A stretch of 64,000 nucleotides of DNA from the NCBI GenBank assembly GCA_021234155.1, contig JAJEKV010000018.1, positions 18,496,583-18,560,582 on the forward strand, read 5' to 3'. Source of the stretch: Isoetes taiwanensis. Lineage: Eukaryota > Streptophyta > Lycopodiopsida > Isoetales > Isoetaceae. A program made the position numbers and the translations under genes. Position 1 is the stretch's first letter, and each line of letters begins with the position of its first letter. The notes under the pieces are model-generated. The model ran no database searches. It saw only the letters and a list, made by a program, of their open reading frames with translations, and had not been told where the DNA came from. Of this stretch, positions 11,350-23,137 are shown one piece after another.

Positions 11350-11972
11350 TTACTTAACATTTTCAAAGATGTTAGATATTTTATCACTCTCGGGGTGACT
11401 TTTATCACCAACAATAAACTCATGCATCTTATTATTAACCTCTATCCATGCCTTGGCAGATTTCTTCCAATCATGTGCATGAAACCTTAGTTCTTCAATT
11501 TTTCGGCATCTTTTACCATACCAGCATCGAGTAAAATGCGACATAAGAACATAGCCACTTGCATCGTGTAAATCCAGTTCAATAACTTGATCAAAGCACT
11601 CTTGACCTAGCTTCACATTTCCATATGTTCTACAGCCGTAGCAAAGATCTCCGATAAATAATCTCGGTTTCATACATCGGAGTAAATTCGCCGCTTCAAG
11701 CAAATATCCCGATCGACCGAGAATGTCAATCATACAACCAGTAGTGACGAAAGTATCCCGGTATGATGCCATGGTTCTCCCTCATAGATATGAAGTGTCT
11801 TCGTCCTTCATCCACTAAGCTTCGTATGGTCGCATGCAAAGAAGGACAAGTAAGGAATGTCACTTCACTTGGTTTGACATATCTTGCATATCTCCAAGAC
11901 ATTGCACGCGACCATCAAAACGCTTTTCGCATTGAGCATACCCTGATATCATTGCACCGATTCCTGAGCTAG
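11350..11972 (-). pseudogene. PPR protein C-terminal fragment (E/E+ region)
   Basis: Minus-strand sequence includes TTGCMIDILGRSGYLLEAAN (last PPR and E1), NVKLGQECFDQVIELDLHD, KAWIEVNNKMHEFIVGDKSH and PESDKI, which is the E/E+ region just before a DYW domain. Upstream (11780-11970) a frame with AMISGYAQCEKR is a further PPR motif, broken by a stop. The usual PG before (x)AWIEV is altered (SAKAWIEV). The DYW deaminase domain itself is absent. It is not a copy of the fragment in the tandem units. Confidence 0.75.
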
Positions 11973-11990
11973 TAATAATGCGAGATATAC

Positions 11991-12179
11991 TCAACCTGCT
12001 GTTACGCCAGAGCCCATCCCCTGTGACACAGTTTTCCCATGTGACAGAAGTACGAGATTGTCAAACAACTCAAAAACTTGACTGCTGGGCTGATGAATAG
12101 AAGCAACAACAGTTCGCCCATCTCTGGCTAAGCTTCTCAACGTTTGGGTAACGAAAAAAGCAGAGGCACTGCGGCACAA
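11991..12179 (-). pseudogene. ABCG (WBC) transporter nucleotide-binding domain scrap
   Basis: The minus-strand frame contains [38 protein letters not shown] and VLLSHGKTV, the stretch after Walker B including the H-loop (SIHQPS) of ABCG half-transporters. About 50 residues are present, with no Walker A, signature or membrane domain, so it is an isolated exon-sized piece. It sits beside the PPR fragment inside the inserted segment, consistent with transposon capture. Confidence 0.75.
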
Positions 12180-12916
12180 TACGAATCAAATACTGAGATC
12201 ATTCATATGCCAAAGCATCTGCGGGCCGAATAATTCATATGAATTGCTAACAGAAGTGGTTTTGCGTTACCTATTGGTTCTCTAAATCCCCTTCACTAGT
12301 AAAAACCTAGAAGCTTGGCCGGGGAATTCAGAAGCTTGTCCTGTAATTTCGCTGTAAATCAAACCTGGTCATGGCAAAGCAACTGCTGTAAGCGAATCTG
12401 ACCTGTTCAAGAACTCGATATGTTCATAGCAAGCAACTCCTATTCACGATTCTCTGATGATTTGGCAGGCGGACAAGACATTGGCGGGTGGAATCCCGTC
12501 CAGGATTTTGGATGCCGGACAAGAAAATTTTGATCCTGGGCTCCATTAGCGTGATACGACATTCATGCCATCGCCAAATAGCCATCAGAGAACTGTGGCC
12601 ATAGCGAGAACAAAACTGCCAGAAATGGTCCTCTAAATCCCTTCTCCACGAACCCTAAACTCCAACCCTAAAGTTGAATGCCTCGTTGCTTGCATGGCCT
12701 CCATAAAATTAAATTAATTAAGTTTTTAAGGAACAAAAACATGCAAGGCAAAACCATTGCAAAACCATAGATAAAATGCCATTTAAATATGAGAATCCAG
12801 TGTGCACTCTAGATATACTGATTAGTATGCCTCGTGCAATACGCCCATGAAATCATATAAAAACCATGCCAAAAAGCGTATAAAATCACAAAAAAACCCC
12901 CTGTTATAATGCTACA
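12180..12916. other. non-coding right part of the insertion
   Basis: Contains an AT-rich block (12700-12915) and a short GC-balanced block (12440-12700). No gene recognised. Confidence 0.4.
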
Positions 12917-13388
12917 TATTCTAATTCAAACAACAACGAAAGATCTCATGTGCCTCACCAATACTTCCACATTTTGCATGCATACCAACCGGGCGCTACC
13001 AATTGCAATGTCTGACTGAAGTTCATTGTTCATAGTTTCATTTTTCATAATTTCTTTATGAATGTTCCTGCCTTGTTGTAGCGCTCCAATGCTAGCACAG
13101 GATTTTAACATGCATAAAAAGGTAACAAAGTTTGGGACCATAGTTGCACCGGAATAACGGAACGAAATTAAACGGCACAGAACAAAACAACAGACAGACA
13201 AAATTTCCAGTTTTAGATTTATGCCTGGTTCCAAAACAAACTCTTTCTTTTTGGTCCAAAAATAGACCTTTCTTCAACGTGGACCTAAATTTATACTATG
13301 GCTTTTAATAGTGGTAAGCTGCTCAAATCGTAGATTCTATAGCTTTTAGAAATCATGCAGATTCTATAGCTTTTAATGCTGGTGGGTT
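12917..13388 (+). repeat. tandem unit copy 1, right part
   Basis: Resumes at ATATTCTAATTCAAACAAC and matches the corresponding part of the other units, including the PPR block at 12926-13137 on the minus strand (VPNFVTFLCMLKSCASIGAL). It ends at the junction before GCCGAAAGATCAGCAAG. Confidence 0.85.
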
Positions 13389-15196
13389 GCCGAAAGATCA
13401 GCAAGAGCAACATTTGGTTGTTCATTGCCCTATTCATGAAATAGTATTTCAGTTCCCTTTTTCCATCCAGGCTTCACATCAATTGTCAAGATCAACCGGA
13501 GTCGTCTTGCTACATCATGACTCACGAGACATGAAACCAAAACGCCAGATTTGTCACCTGCTAGAAGACATAGCATGTGATCATTAGATTTAATTCATTT
13601 TCCATCCTTTACAAATAAAAATTTACACACTTAGCATTGTCGCTAAAATGATCAACAGATACGGCCACAACAATTGTGCATGTTTTAAATCTACCATAAC
13701 AATGGCACGGGAGAATAGCAGGCTGATAGGTGGCCCTCACAATTACACAACATGTCAGGGATGGTGAAGTGGCATTGGATCATTTCCATTGGTAATTTTA
13801 CATAGCTACTGAATAATGAAGTGCAAGGCACCCATATAGCAACTGACCCGCATAGCAGCTGAATAATAAGATACCGAACAAGCAGGAAGCAACTAAAGGC
13901 ATGTAATGTTTCTTCCATTAGCAGCCAATGGCCTCTTCGATAGCATCAGGACCATTTGTGTCCAGACGATAATATTTGTAACCATCAGCATATACTGTGA
14001 TCATGATTCTCACGTGGCACTTCATCATGTGTCACAAACTGAACAGAACAGAGCTGAAAAATCGATGGTTCCTCATGTGCTTTCATTTTTTGTAGAATTA
14101 AATAGTTTTCCAGACTTCTGGCGTGCTTTTTAGTTAATTGGCTTTCAATGTACTCTCTTAGATGTGCGAAAATTTTGAACGTTTATCCTGCTTGACATCC
14201 AGAGATACTAGGATTGAGAGACCTATGCAGGTAACATAAGACAGATTTTTATCTCAAGCTACCTTCTGCAAACCATTCAGATATCCGATACTTTCCACTT
14301 TGGAAACATCTGAATACAGGTCTGACATGATGGCATATGCACAATATGTTCTAGACATTGTCTGCCAACCTCACTGTTGCCATGCATTCTGCATGCACTT
14401 AGAAGTGTCGCCCTTTCTATTGCATCTGTTGCATGGAATCTTGAATCAAATGTTCTTCCTCGTTGAGGAATCTTGAGCGACTCAAAAGATCGACTTGCAA
14501 ATAGAATGGGAATTGTCTAGTAAAATTCCATAAGCTTCTTTCATGCATTTAAAGCAACGATGACATTCATCCACAAGGCCTGCATAGTTATATGCAACAA
14601 GAAAAATTGTTAGGACTACTTCATTTGGTTCTATGCCTTCCCTTTTGTATTTTCTCAAAGCATTCTAGGGCTAAATGAGCATGCTGGGCATATCCTGCAA
14701 TCATTATGCTCTATAAAATAATATTCTAATTCAAACAACAACGAAAGATCTCATGTGCCTCACCAATACTTCCACATTTTGCATGCATACCAACCGGGCG
14801 CTACCAATTGCAATGTCTGACTGAAGTTCATTGTTCATAGTTTCATTTTTCATAATTTCTTTATGAATGTTCCTGCCTTGTTGTAGCGCTCCAATGCTAG
14901 CACAGGATTTTAACACGCATAAAAAGGTAACAAAGTTTGGGACCATAGTTGCACCGGAATAACGGAACGAAATCGAACGGCACAGAACAAAACAACGGAC
15001 AGATCAAAATTTCCAGTTTTAGATTTATGCCTGGTTCCAAAACAAACTCTTTCTTTTTGGTCCAAAAATAGACCTTTTTTCAACGTGGACCTAAATTTAT
15101 ACTATGGCTTTTAATAGTGGTAAGCTGCTCAAATCCTGTAGATTCTATAGCTTTTAGAAATCGTGCAGATTCTATAGCTTTTAATGCTGGTGGGTT
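13389..15196 (+). repeat. tandem unit copy 2 (1808 bp)
   Basis: Begins GCCGAAAGATCAGCAAG. Order within the unit on the plus strand: a DnaJ scrap on the minus strand (13399-13495; same as 8700-8805 but cut after NVALAD), a non-coding block, a PPR E-domain fragment (about 14280-14500), a PPR block (14560-14700), a PPR block VPNFVTFLCVLKSCASIGAL (14731-14946), then an AT-rich tail with GATTCTATAGCTTTTA twice. All protein pieces are on the minus strand and broken. Confidence 0.9.
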
Positions 15197-16970
15197 GCCG
15201 AAAGATCAGCAAGAGCAACATTTGGTTGTTCATTGCCCTATTCATGAAATATTATTTCAGTTCCCTTTTTCCATCCAGGCTTCACATCAATTGTCAAGAT
15301 CTCTTCAACCGGAGTCGTCTTGCTACATCATGACTCACGGGACATGAAACCAAAACGCCAGATTTGTCACCTGCTAGAAGACATAGCATGTGATCATTAG
15401 ATTTAATTCATTTTCCATCCTTTACAAATAAAAATTTATTGTCGCTAAAATGATCAACAGATACGGCCACAACAATTGTGCATGTTTTAAATCTACCATA
15501 ACAATGGCACGGGAGAATAGCAGGCTGATAGGTGGCCCTCACAATTACACAACATGTCAGGGATGGTGAAGTGGCATTGGATCATTTCCATTGGTAATTT
15601 TACATAGCTACTGAATAATGAAGTGCAAGGCACCCATATAGCAACTGACCCGCATAGCAGCTGAATAATAAGATACCGAACAAGGAGGAAGCAACTAAAG
15701 GCATGTAATGTTTCTTCCATTAGCAGCCAATGGCCTCTTCGATAGCATCAGGACCTCATTTGTGTCCAGACGATAATATTTGTAACCATCAGCATATACT
15801 GTGATCATGATTCTCACGTGGCACTTCATCATGTGTCACAAGCTGAAAAGAACAGAGATGAAAAATCGATGGTTCCTCATGTGCTTTCATTTTTTGTAGA
15901 ATTAAATAGTTTTCCAGACTTCTGGCGTGCTTTTTAGTTAATTGGCTTTCAATGTACTCTGCTTGACATCCAGAGATACTAGGATTGAGAGACCTATGCA
16001 GGTAACATAAGACAGATTTTTATCTCAAGTTACCTTCTGCAAACCATTCAGATATCCGATACTTTCCACTTTGGAAACATCTGAATACAGGTCTGACATG
16101 ATGGCATATGCACAATATGTTCTAGACATTGTCTGCCAACCTCACTGTTGCCATGCATTCTGCATGCACTTAGAAGTGTCGCCCTTTCTATTGCATCTGT
16201 TGCATGGAATCTTGAATCAAATGTTCTTCCTCGTTGAGGAATCTTGAGCGACTCAAAAGATCGACTTGCAAATAGAATGGGAATTGTCTGGTAAAATTCC
16301 ATAAGCTTCTTTCATGTATTTAAAGCAACGATGACCTTCATCCACAAGGCCTGCATAGTTATATGCAACAAGAAAAATTGTTAGGACTACTTCATTTGGT
16401 TCTATGCCTTCCCTTTTGTATTTTCTCAAAGCATTCTAGGGCTAAATGAGCATGCTGGGCATATCCTGCAATCATTATGCTCTATAAAATAATATTCTAA
16501 TTCAAACAACAACGAAAGATCTCATGTGCCTCACCAATACTTCCACATTTTGCATGCATATCAACCGGGCGCTACCAATTGCAATGTCTGACTGAAGTTC
16601 ATTGTTCATAGTTTCATTTTTCATAATTTCTTTATGAATGTTCCTGCCTTGTTGTAGCGCTCCAATGCTAGCACAGGATTTTAACATGCATAAAAAGGTA
16701 ACAAAGTTTGGGACCATAGTTGCACCGGAATAACGGAACGAAATCAAACGGCACAGAACAAAACAACAGACAGATCAAAATTTCCAGTTTTAGATTTATG
16801 CCTGGTTCCAAAACAAACTCTTTCTTTTTGGTCCAAAAACAGACCTTTTTTCAACGTGGACCTAAATTTATACTACAACGGCTTTTAATAGTGGTAAGCT
16901 GCTCAAATCCTGTAGATTCTATAGCTTTTAGAAATCGTGCAGATTCTATAGCTTTTAATGCTGGTGGGTT
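15197..16970 (+). repeat. tandem unit copy 3 (1774 bp)
   Basis: Same layout as copy 2. The PPR E-domain fragment is at 16048-16302 and the VPNFVTFLC block at 16502-16747 (minus strand). It lacks the TTAGATGTGCGAAAATTTTG insertion that copies 2, 4 and 5 carry before TGCTTGACATCC, and in that respect resembles copy 1. Confidence 0.9.
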
Positions 16971-18790
16971 GCCGAAAGATCAGCAAGAGCAACATTTGGT
17001 TGTTCATTGCCCTATTCATGAAATAGTATTTCAGTTCCCTTTTTCCATCCAGGCTTCACATCAATTGTCAAGATCTCTTCAACCGGAGTCGTCTTGCTAC
17101 ATCATGACTCACGGGACATGAAACCAAAACGCCAGATTTGTCACCTGCTAGAAGACATAGCATGTGATCATTAGATTTAATTCATTTTCCATCCTTTACA
17201 AATAAAAATTTACACACTTAGCATTGTCGCTAAAATGATCAACAGATACGGCCACAACAATTGTGCATGTTTTAAATCTACCATAACAATGGCACGGGAG
17301 AATAGCAGGCTGATAGGTGGCCCTCACAATTACACAACATGTCAGGGATGGTGAAGTGGCATTGGATCATTTCCATTGGTAATTTTACATAGCTACTGAA
17401 TAATGAAGTGCAAGGCACCCATATAGCAACTGACCCGCATAGCAGCTGAATAATAAGATACCGAACAAGGAGGAAGCAACTAAAGGCATGTAATGTTTCT
17501 TCCATTAGCAGCCAATGGCCTCTTCGATAGCATCAGGACCTCATTTGTGTCCAGACGATAATATTTGTAACCATCAGCATATACTGTGATCATGATTCTC
17601 ACGTGGCACTTCATCATGTGTCTGTTTGAATGCGAAACAGAGATGAAAAATCGATGGTTCCTCATGTGCTTTCATTTTTTGTAGAATTAAATAGTTTTCC
17701 AGACTTCTGGCGTGCTTTTTAGTTAATTGGCTTTCAATGTACTCTCTTAGATGTGCGAAAATTTTGAACGTTTATCTTGCTTGACATCCAGAGATACTAG
17801 GATTGAGAGACCTATGCAGGTAACATAAGACAGATTTTTATCTCAAGCTACCTTCTGCAAACCATTCAGATATCCGATACTTTCCACTTTGGAAACATCT
17901 CGAATACTGTCCGACATGATGGCATATGCACAATATGTTCTAGACATTGTCGCCAACCTCGCTTGTTGCCATGCATTCTGCATGCACTTAGAAGTGTCGC
18001 CCTTTCTATTGCATCTGTTGCATGGAATCTTGAATCAAATGTTCTTCCTCGTTGAGGAATCTTGAGCGACTCAAAAGATCGACTTGCATTGCAAATAGAA
18101 TGGGAATTGTCTGGTAAAATTCCATAAGCTTCTTTCATGCATTTAAAGCAACGATGACCTTCATCCACAAGGCCTGCATAGTTATATGCAACAAGAAAAA
18201 TTGTTAGGACTACTTCATTTGGTTCTATGCCTTCCCTTTTGTATTTTCTCAAAGCATTCTAGGGCTAAATGAGCATGCTGGGCATATCCTGCAATCATTA
18301 TGCTCTATAAAATAATATTCTAATTCAAACAACAACGAAAGATCTCATGTGCCTCACCAATACTTCCACATTTTGCATGCATACCAACCGGGCGCTACCA
18401 ATTGCAATGTCTGACTGAAGTTCATTGTTCATAGTTTCATTTTTCATAATTTCTTTATGAATGTTCCTGCCTTGTTGTAGCGCTCCAATGCTAGCACAGG
18501 ATTTTAACATGCATAAAAAGGTAACAAAGTTTGGGACCATAGTTGCACCGGAATAACGGAACGAAATCAAACGGCACAGAACAAAACAACAGACAAGACA
18601 AAATTTCCAGTTTTAGATTTATGCCTGGTTCCAAAACAAACTCTTTCTTTTTGGTCCAAAAATAGACCTTTTTTCAACGTGGACTTAAATTTATACTATG
18701 GCTTTTAATAGTGGTAAGCTGCTCAAATCCTGTAGATTCTATAGCTTTTAGAAATCGTGCAGATTCTATAGCTTTTAATGCTGGTGGGTT
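16971..18790 (+). repeat. tandem unit copy 4 (1820 bp)
   Basis: Same layout. Here the PPR C-terminal piece stays open longest (17866-18252, minus), reading IEPNEVVLTIFLVAYNYAGL on to LLSACRMHGN. The VPNFVTFLC block is at 18325-18570. Small local scrambles (e.g. near 17620 and 17900-17965) distinguish it. Confidence 0.9.
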
Positions 18791-20632
18791 GCCGAAAGAT
18801 CAGCAAGAGCAACATTTGGTTGTTCATTGCCCTATTCATAAAATAGTATTTCAGTTCCCTTTTTCCATCCAGGCTTCACATCAATTGTCAAGATCAACCG
18901 GAGTCGTCTTGCTACATCATGACTCATGACTCACGAGACATGAAACCAAAACGCCAGATTTGTCACCTGCTAGAAGACATAGCATGTGATCATTAGATTT
19001 AATTCATTTTCATCCTTTACAAATAAAAATTTACACACTTAGCATTGTCGCTAAAATGATCAACGTGATCTGACCACAACAATTGTGCATGTTTTAAATC
19101 TACCATAACAATGGCACGGAGAATAGCGGTGATAGGTGGCCCTCACAATTACACAACATGTCGGGGATGGTGGAGTGGCATTGGATCATTTCCATTGGTA
19201 ATTTTACATAGCTACTGAATAATGAAGTGCAAGGCACCCATATAGCAACCGGACCGCATAGCAGCTGAATAATAAGATACCGAACAAGGAGGAAGCAACT
19301 AAAGGCATGTAATGTTTCTTCCATTAGCGACCAATGGCCTCTTCGATAGCATCGGGACCTCATTTGTGTCCGACGATAATATTTGTAACCATCGACATAT
19401 ATGTGATGATGATTCTCATGTGGCACTTCATCATGTGTCACAAGTTTGAGCGAAACGAGATGAAAAATCGATGGTTCCTCATGTGCTTTCATTTTTTGTA
19501 GAATTAAATAGTTTTCCAGACTTCTGGCGTGCTTTTTAGTTAATTGGCTTTCAATGTACTCTCTTAGATGTGCGAAAATTTTGAACGTTTATCCTGCTTG
19601 ACATCCAGAGATACTAGGATTGAGAGACCTATGCAGGTAACATAAGACAGATTTTTATCTCAAGCTACCTTCTGCAAACCATTCAGATATCCGATACTTT
19701 CCACTTTGGAAACATCTGAATACAGGTCTGACATGATGGCATATGCACAATATGTTCTAGACATTGTCTGCCAACCTCACTGTTGCCATGCATTCTGCAT
19801 GCACTTAGAAGTGTCGCCATTTCTATTGCATCTGTTGCATGGAATCTTGAATCAAATGTTCTTCCTCGTCGAGGAATCTTGAGCGACTCAAAAGATCGAC
19901 TTGCAAATAGAATGGGAATTCCCTGGTAAAATTCCATAAGCTTCTTTCATGCATTTAAAGCAACGATGACCTTCATCCACAAGGCCTGCATAGTTATATG
20001 CAACAAGAAAAATTGTTAGGACTACTTCATTTGGTTCTATGCCTTCCCTTTTGTATTTTCTCAAAGCATTCTAGGGCTAAAAGCATTCTAGGGCTAAATG
20101 AGCATGCTGGGCATATCCTGCAATCATTATGCTCTATAAAATAATATTCTAATTCAAACAACAACGAAAGATCTCATGTGCCTCACCAATACTTCCACAT
20201 TTTGCATGCATACCAACCGGGCGCTACCAATTGCAATGTCTGACTGAAGTTCATTGTTCATAGTTTCATTTTTCATAATTTCTTTATGAATGTTCCTGCC
20301 TTGTTGTAGCGCTCCAATGCTAGCACGGGATTTTAACATGCATAAAAAGGTAACAAAGTTTGGGACCATAGTTGCAGGAATAACGGAACGAAATCAAAGC
20401 GAGTACAGAACAAAACAAATGCATGATCAAAATTTCCGGTTTTAGATTTATTCCCCGGTTCCAAAACAAACTCTTTCTTTTTGGTCCAAAAATAGACCTT
20501 TTTTTCAACGTGGACCTAAATTTATACTATGGCTTTTAATAGTGGTAAGCTGCTCAAATCTCGTAGATTCTATAGCTTTTAGAAATCGCGGCAAATTCTA
20601 TAGCTTTTAATGCTGGTGGGTTGCTTAGAAAG
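18791..20632 (+). repeat. tandem unit copy 5 (last, ~1.84 kb)
   Basis: Same layout, with PPR pieces at 19683-19937 and 20154-20369 (minus). It carries a 17 bp local duplication (AAGCATTCTAGGGCTAA twice, about 20065-20098). The array ends where GGTGGGTTGC is followed by TTAGAAAG instead of CGAAAGATC. Confidence 0.9.
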
Positions 20633-20989
20633 ATGCCATGCAACTGGAAATTACTTACTCTATATTTGAAGGAGATCAGCCAATGTCTCCTCGCGCCTCT
20701 TTGCAGACCAAAATGCCGTAAGAAGAAGACTTCTTCGTAATTCAAGCTTCAACGAGAGATGGTGAAGGACCTTCATTGGTTGTTCAAGGAGCATGCAACT
20801 ATTCTCGGGCCGTCAAACTGCTGTTTTGCTAATGTATCAAAGATATTATCTTTGCTCCTACCTCTTTGATGTAAGTTAATCGAGATCAGACTATAATGTA
20901 TATGATATCAAAATTTTGTTTCAGATCTTTGTTTTGGAACTTGTTTCATTCCGTTGTTTGTTCTTGTTTTCGATTCAAGGCATAGGAAC
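20633..20989. other. non-coding stretch
   Basis: No repeat unit and no recognisable gene. A short direct duplication (GATCCGGTGCAACTATGTTTG) occurs at 20990-21030. Confidence 0.4.
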
Positions 20990-21039
20990 ACGATCCGGTG
21001 CAACTATGTTTGATCCGGTGCAACTATGTTTGGGACTAT

Positions 21040-21744
21040 CCCCTAGTGTTGCATCTTCACAAACCAATCCCTCATCAAAATGACTTTTCCATGCTGAGCA
21101 TATCCTAAAATCATCGCATTCCATGATACAACATCTCGATTCAGAGGTTTGTCAAAGATTGTGAAATATTCTCTTAGGCTTCCACATATAGCATATATAT
21201 CAATTAAAGAATTAGCCATAATACTTGATGTCAGTCCACATTCGAAAAACTCTTCATGCATGAGGTGTCCCTTACAGGCTTTTAAGGCACCCAAAAATGT
21301 AACTTTATTTGGTTTCGTACCTTCTTGTTTCATCCTATTGAAACAAGTTATAGTAAGGAAACTCTCCCCAAGCTGAGCATATATTGTAATCATTGCACCC
21401 CGTGAAATTATATCTCTTTGTGACGGTATATTGAAAGCTTTAAATGCATCCTCTAAACTTCCACACTTAGCATACATATCAACCAACACAATCGTCGTAA
21501 TATCCAATTGTTATTCACTTTGAAGGACTTTATTATGAATAAATCTTATGGCCTTTATATTTGCACAAGCTTTCAAGATACTGCAAAAGATGGCTTGATT
21601 TGGCTGCATCCCATGTGTTTGCGTTTGCTCAAAGCAATCTAGAGCAAAGGAGGCTCTTTCATATTGGACTAGAGCAAAGGAGGCTCTTTCATATTGTACA
21701 TATCCTGCAATCGCTCTTTCATATTGTACATATCCTGCAACCAT
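21040..21744 (-). pseudogene. PPR protein fragment (several motifs, frameshifted)
   Basis: Two minus-strand frames make up one PPR tract. 21511-21744 includes MQPNQAIFCSILKACANIKA; 21043-21507 includes LVDMYAKCGSLEDAFKAFNI, KPNKVTFLGALKACKG, NSLIDIYAICGSL and RDVVSWNAMILGYAQHGK. These are P/L/S-type motifs of plant PLS-class PPR proteins. A frameshift or stop near 21508 separates them. Near 21640-21735 an in-frame ~30 bp block (encoding VQYERA) is repeated three to four times. No start and no C-terminal E/DYW domain follow, so it is a remnant. Confidence 0.75.
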
Positions 21745-21840
21745 TGCACCCCATGATACTACACTTCAATTTGATAAACTATGGTTGCAGCTTAGAAAGT
21801 TCGATTGCTTTTGAGAAGGCTTTGTACACGTAATCCAATA

Positions 21841-22156
21841 CTCCGGGTTTTGCAATTTAATCATTTTTTTGTACGACTTTACGGTGAGGCTTCAGCCCTG
21901 TCACAAAGAAACATATCATGTGGTCTGTGGGTCTCTCATCCTTCTACTCTTGGCACCTTGTCGATATGAGTTGAACCTTTCTTCAAAAGATGCACACTTT
22001 CCCCTTTCCGATCACTAGTGTGCATATTTCTTCACAAGCCTATTATTTGTGCTTATCGCACCAAACCTTTCAAATTATGATGCAGTGTATCCCATGTTAA
22101 GTCGTATTTAATTGAAGTGGGACAAATCTCGAATTTTGGGACTCGGACTGAAAATG
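21841..22156. other. non-coding stretch
   Basis: No gene recognised. Around 22100 a short match (TAAGTCGTATTTAATTGAAGTGGGAC) to the dispersed repeat at 25680-25815 and 39797-39950 occurs. Confidence 0.4.
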
Positions 22157-22487
22157 GGACTGAATTGGAGGGAGAGGGGGCACATCTTGATAAGGAGAAG
22201 GGTAGGAGGAGAAGGAGGGAGGAGCCACAAGTTGAAGAGGGGAAGGGGCTAGGTTGGAAGAAGGGGCAGGGGTAGGGGCAGGGAGGGGAGAGGAGAGAAA
22301 AAGGGCAAAGGAGGACGGGGAGGGGATACGTTGGAAGAAGGGGAGGGAAAGGGGGTGGGGGGAGGGAAGGCAGGGGAGAGGGAGAGCAAAGAGGGAAGGG
22401 ATAAGTTGGAAGAAGGGATGGGGAGGGAGAGTAGAGAAGAGCAAAAAGGGCTGAGAGGGGGGGCAAGGGGGCAAGGGTCTCCCCCCT
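22157..22487 (+). repeat. ~330 bp polypurine (G/A) tract
   Basis: Nearly all purine on the plus strand, rich in GGGAGGGG and GAAGAAGGGG runs, with imperfect internal repeats of TTGGAAGAAGGGG (about 22253, 22330, 22406). Apparent proline- or glycine-rich frames on both strands are artefacts of the skew. Confidence 0.8.
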
Positions 22488-22800
22488 CCCTCCAAAATAA
22501 TAATAAATATATAAGTATTAATAAATAAATAGCTATATAATGCATTAATAAATATAAGTATAAACAATTTAAATTATTATTGTTATATTGAATATAATTA
22601 TATTAAATATAATAATAACATGGATGGTTTTTACTAGCCACGAGGCGCAGAATGGGCTTAGTTGATTAAAGCCCATTAAGAGAGGGGCCCCATTAGGTGG
22701 GTCCATACCAAAACGAATAAGAAAATAACTCACCAGACAGAGATATCAAAGCAATTAACTCACAGAAATTTTCTCAGCTGTGGCGAATCAAAGCGGCGGA

Positions 22801-23137
22801 TCAAAGTGGCGAATCAAAGTGGCGGATCACCTCATACATAATCAAAGCATGTTTTCTCAGCTGTGGTGGATCCATAATCACAGTACAGTATCCTGCATCT
22901 ATGTCAAGGTCCTTAGTCTCAAATCCGGTGAACAATAGCGAACTGCCTGTGCCTTCTCTTAGCAAATGTATGAGGATATTGCCAGGATTCAACATGGGAT
23001 TCGAAAACCTTTGAAAAAGATAAGGCAGCCTCTCTTACCCGAGGAATCGTGGTGTTAAAAAGCGTAGGAGTGGCAGATGAATCGAAATAAGAGTTTCCAG
23101 GATTGTGCGTGGCGTTTGCAGCTTCAATCTCCTTCAT
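22801..23137 (-). pseudogene. unrecognised degraded coding fragment
   Basis: Two overlapping minus-strand frames look protein-like: 22919-23137 (FDSSATPTLFNTTIPRVREA, then ALSFSKVFE) and 22801-22995 (GTGSSLLFTGFETKDLDIDA). A single frameshift near 22990 would join them. I do not recognise a family with confidence. Three copies of a ~15 bp motif (AATCAAAG(C/T)GGCGGATC) lie at the 3' side near 22785-22830. Confidence 0.25.

Larger units (their letters stand above)
10444..12916. mobile_element. remainder of the ~2.9 kb insertion splitting unit copy 1, carrying gene fragments
   Basis: Comparison with the other units shows that everything between TCTATAAAAT (9986) and ATATTCTAATTC (12917) is inserted. 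After the long-armed element, a perfect GC hairpin (GGGCCCTTCGGGCCC, 10459-10473) lies close to the left edge. A PPR fragment and an ABCG fragment follow, both on the minus strand. A GC hairpin near one end plus unrelated gene scraps is typical of Helitrons, but a TC 5' end and a proper CTRR 3' end are not evident. A direct repeat of GAACCCAAAAGGTGAATGAAAC occurs near 10837 and 10877. Confidence 0.4.

Noticed and set aside
13691-13918. Repeated minus-strand frame starting MEETLHAFSC (also at 8914, 15493, 17278, 19100)
   Set aside because: Its recurrence only reflects the tandem units. It has no family motif, no splice context, and overlaps non-coding sequence between PPR and DnaJ pieces.
22053-22567. 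Long proline-rich frames on the minus strand
   Set aside because: Artefact of the polypurine tract, where stop codons are rare by composition.
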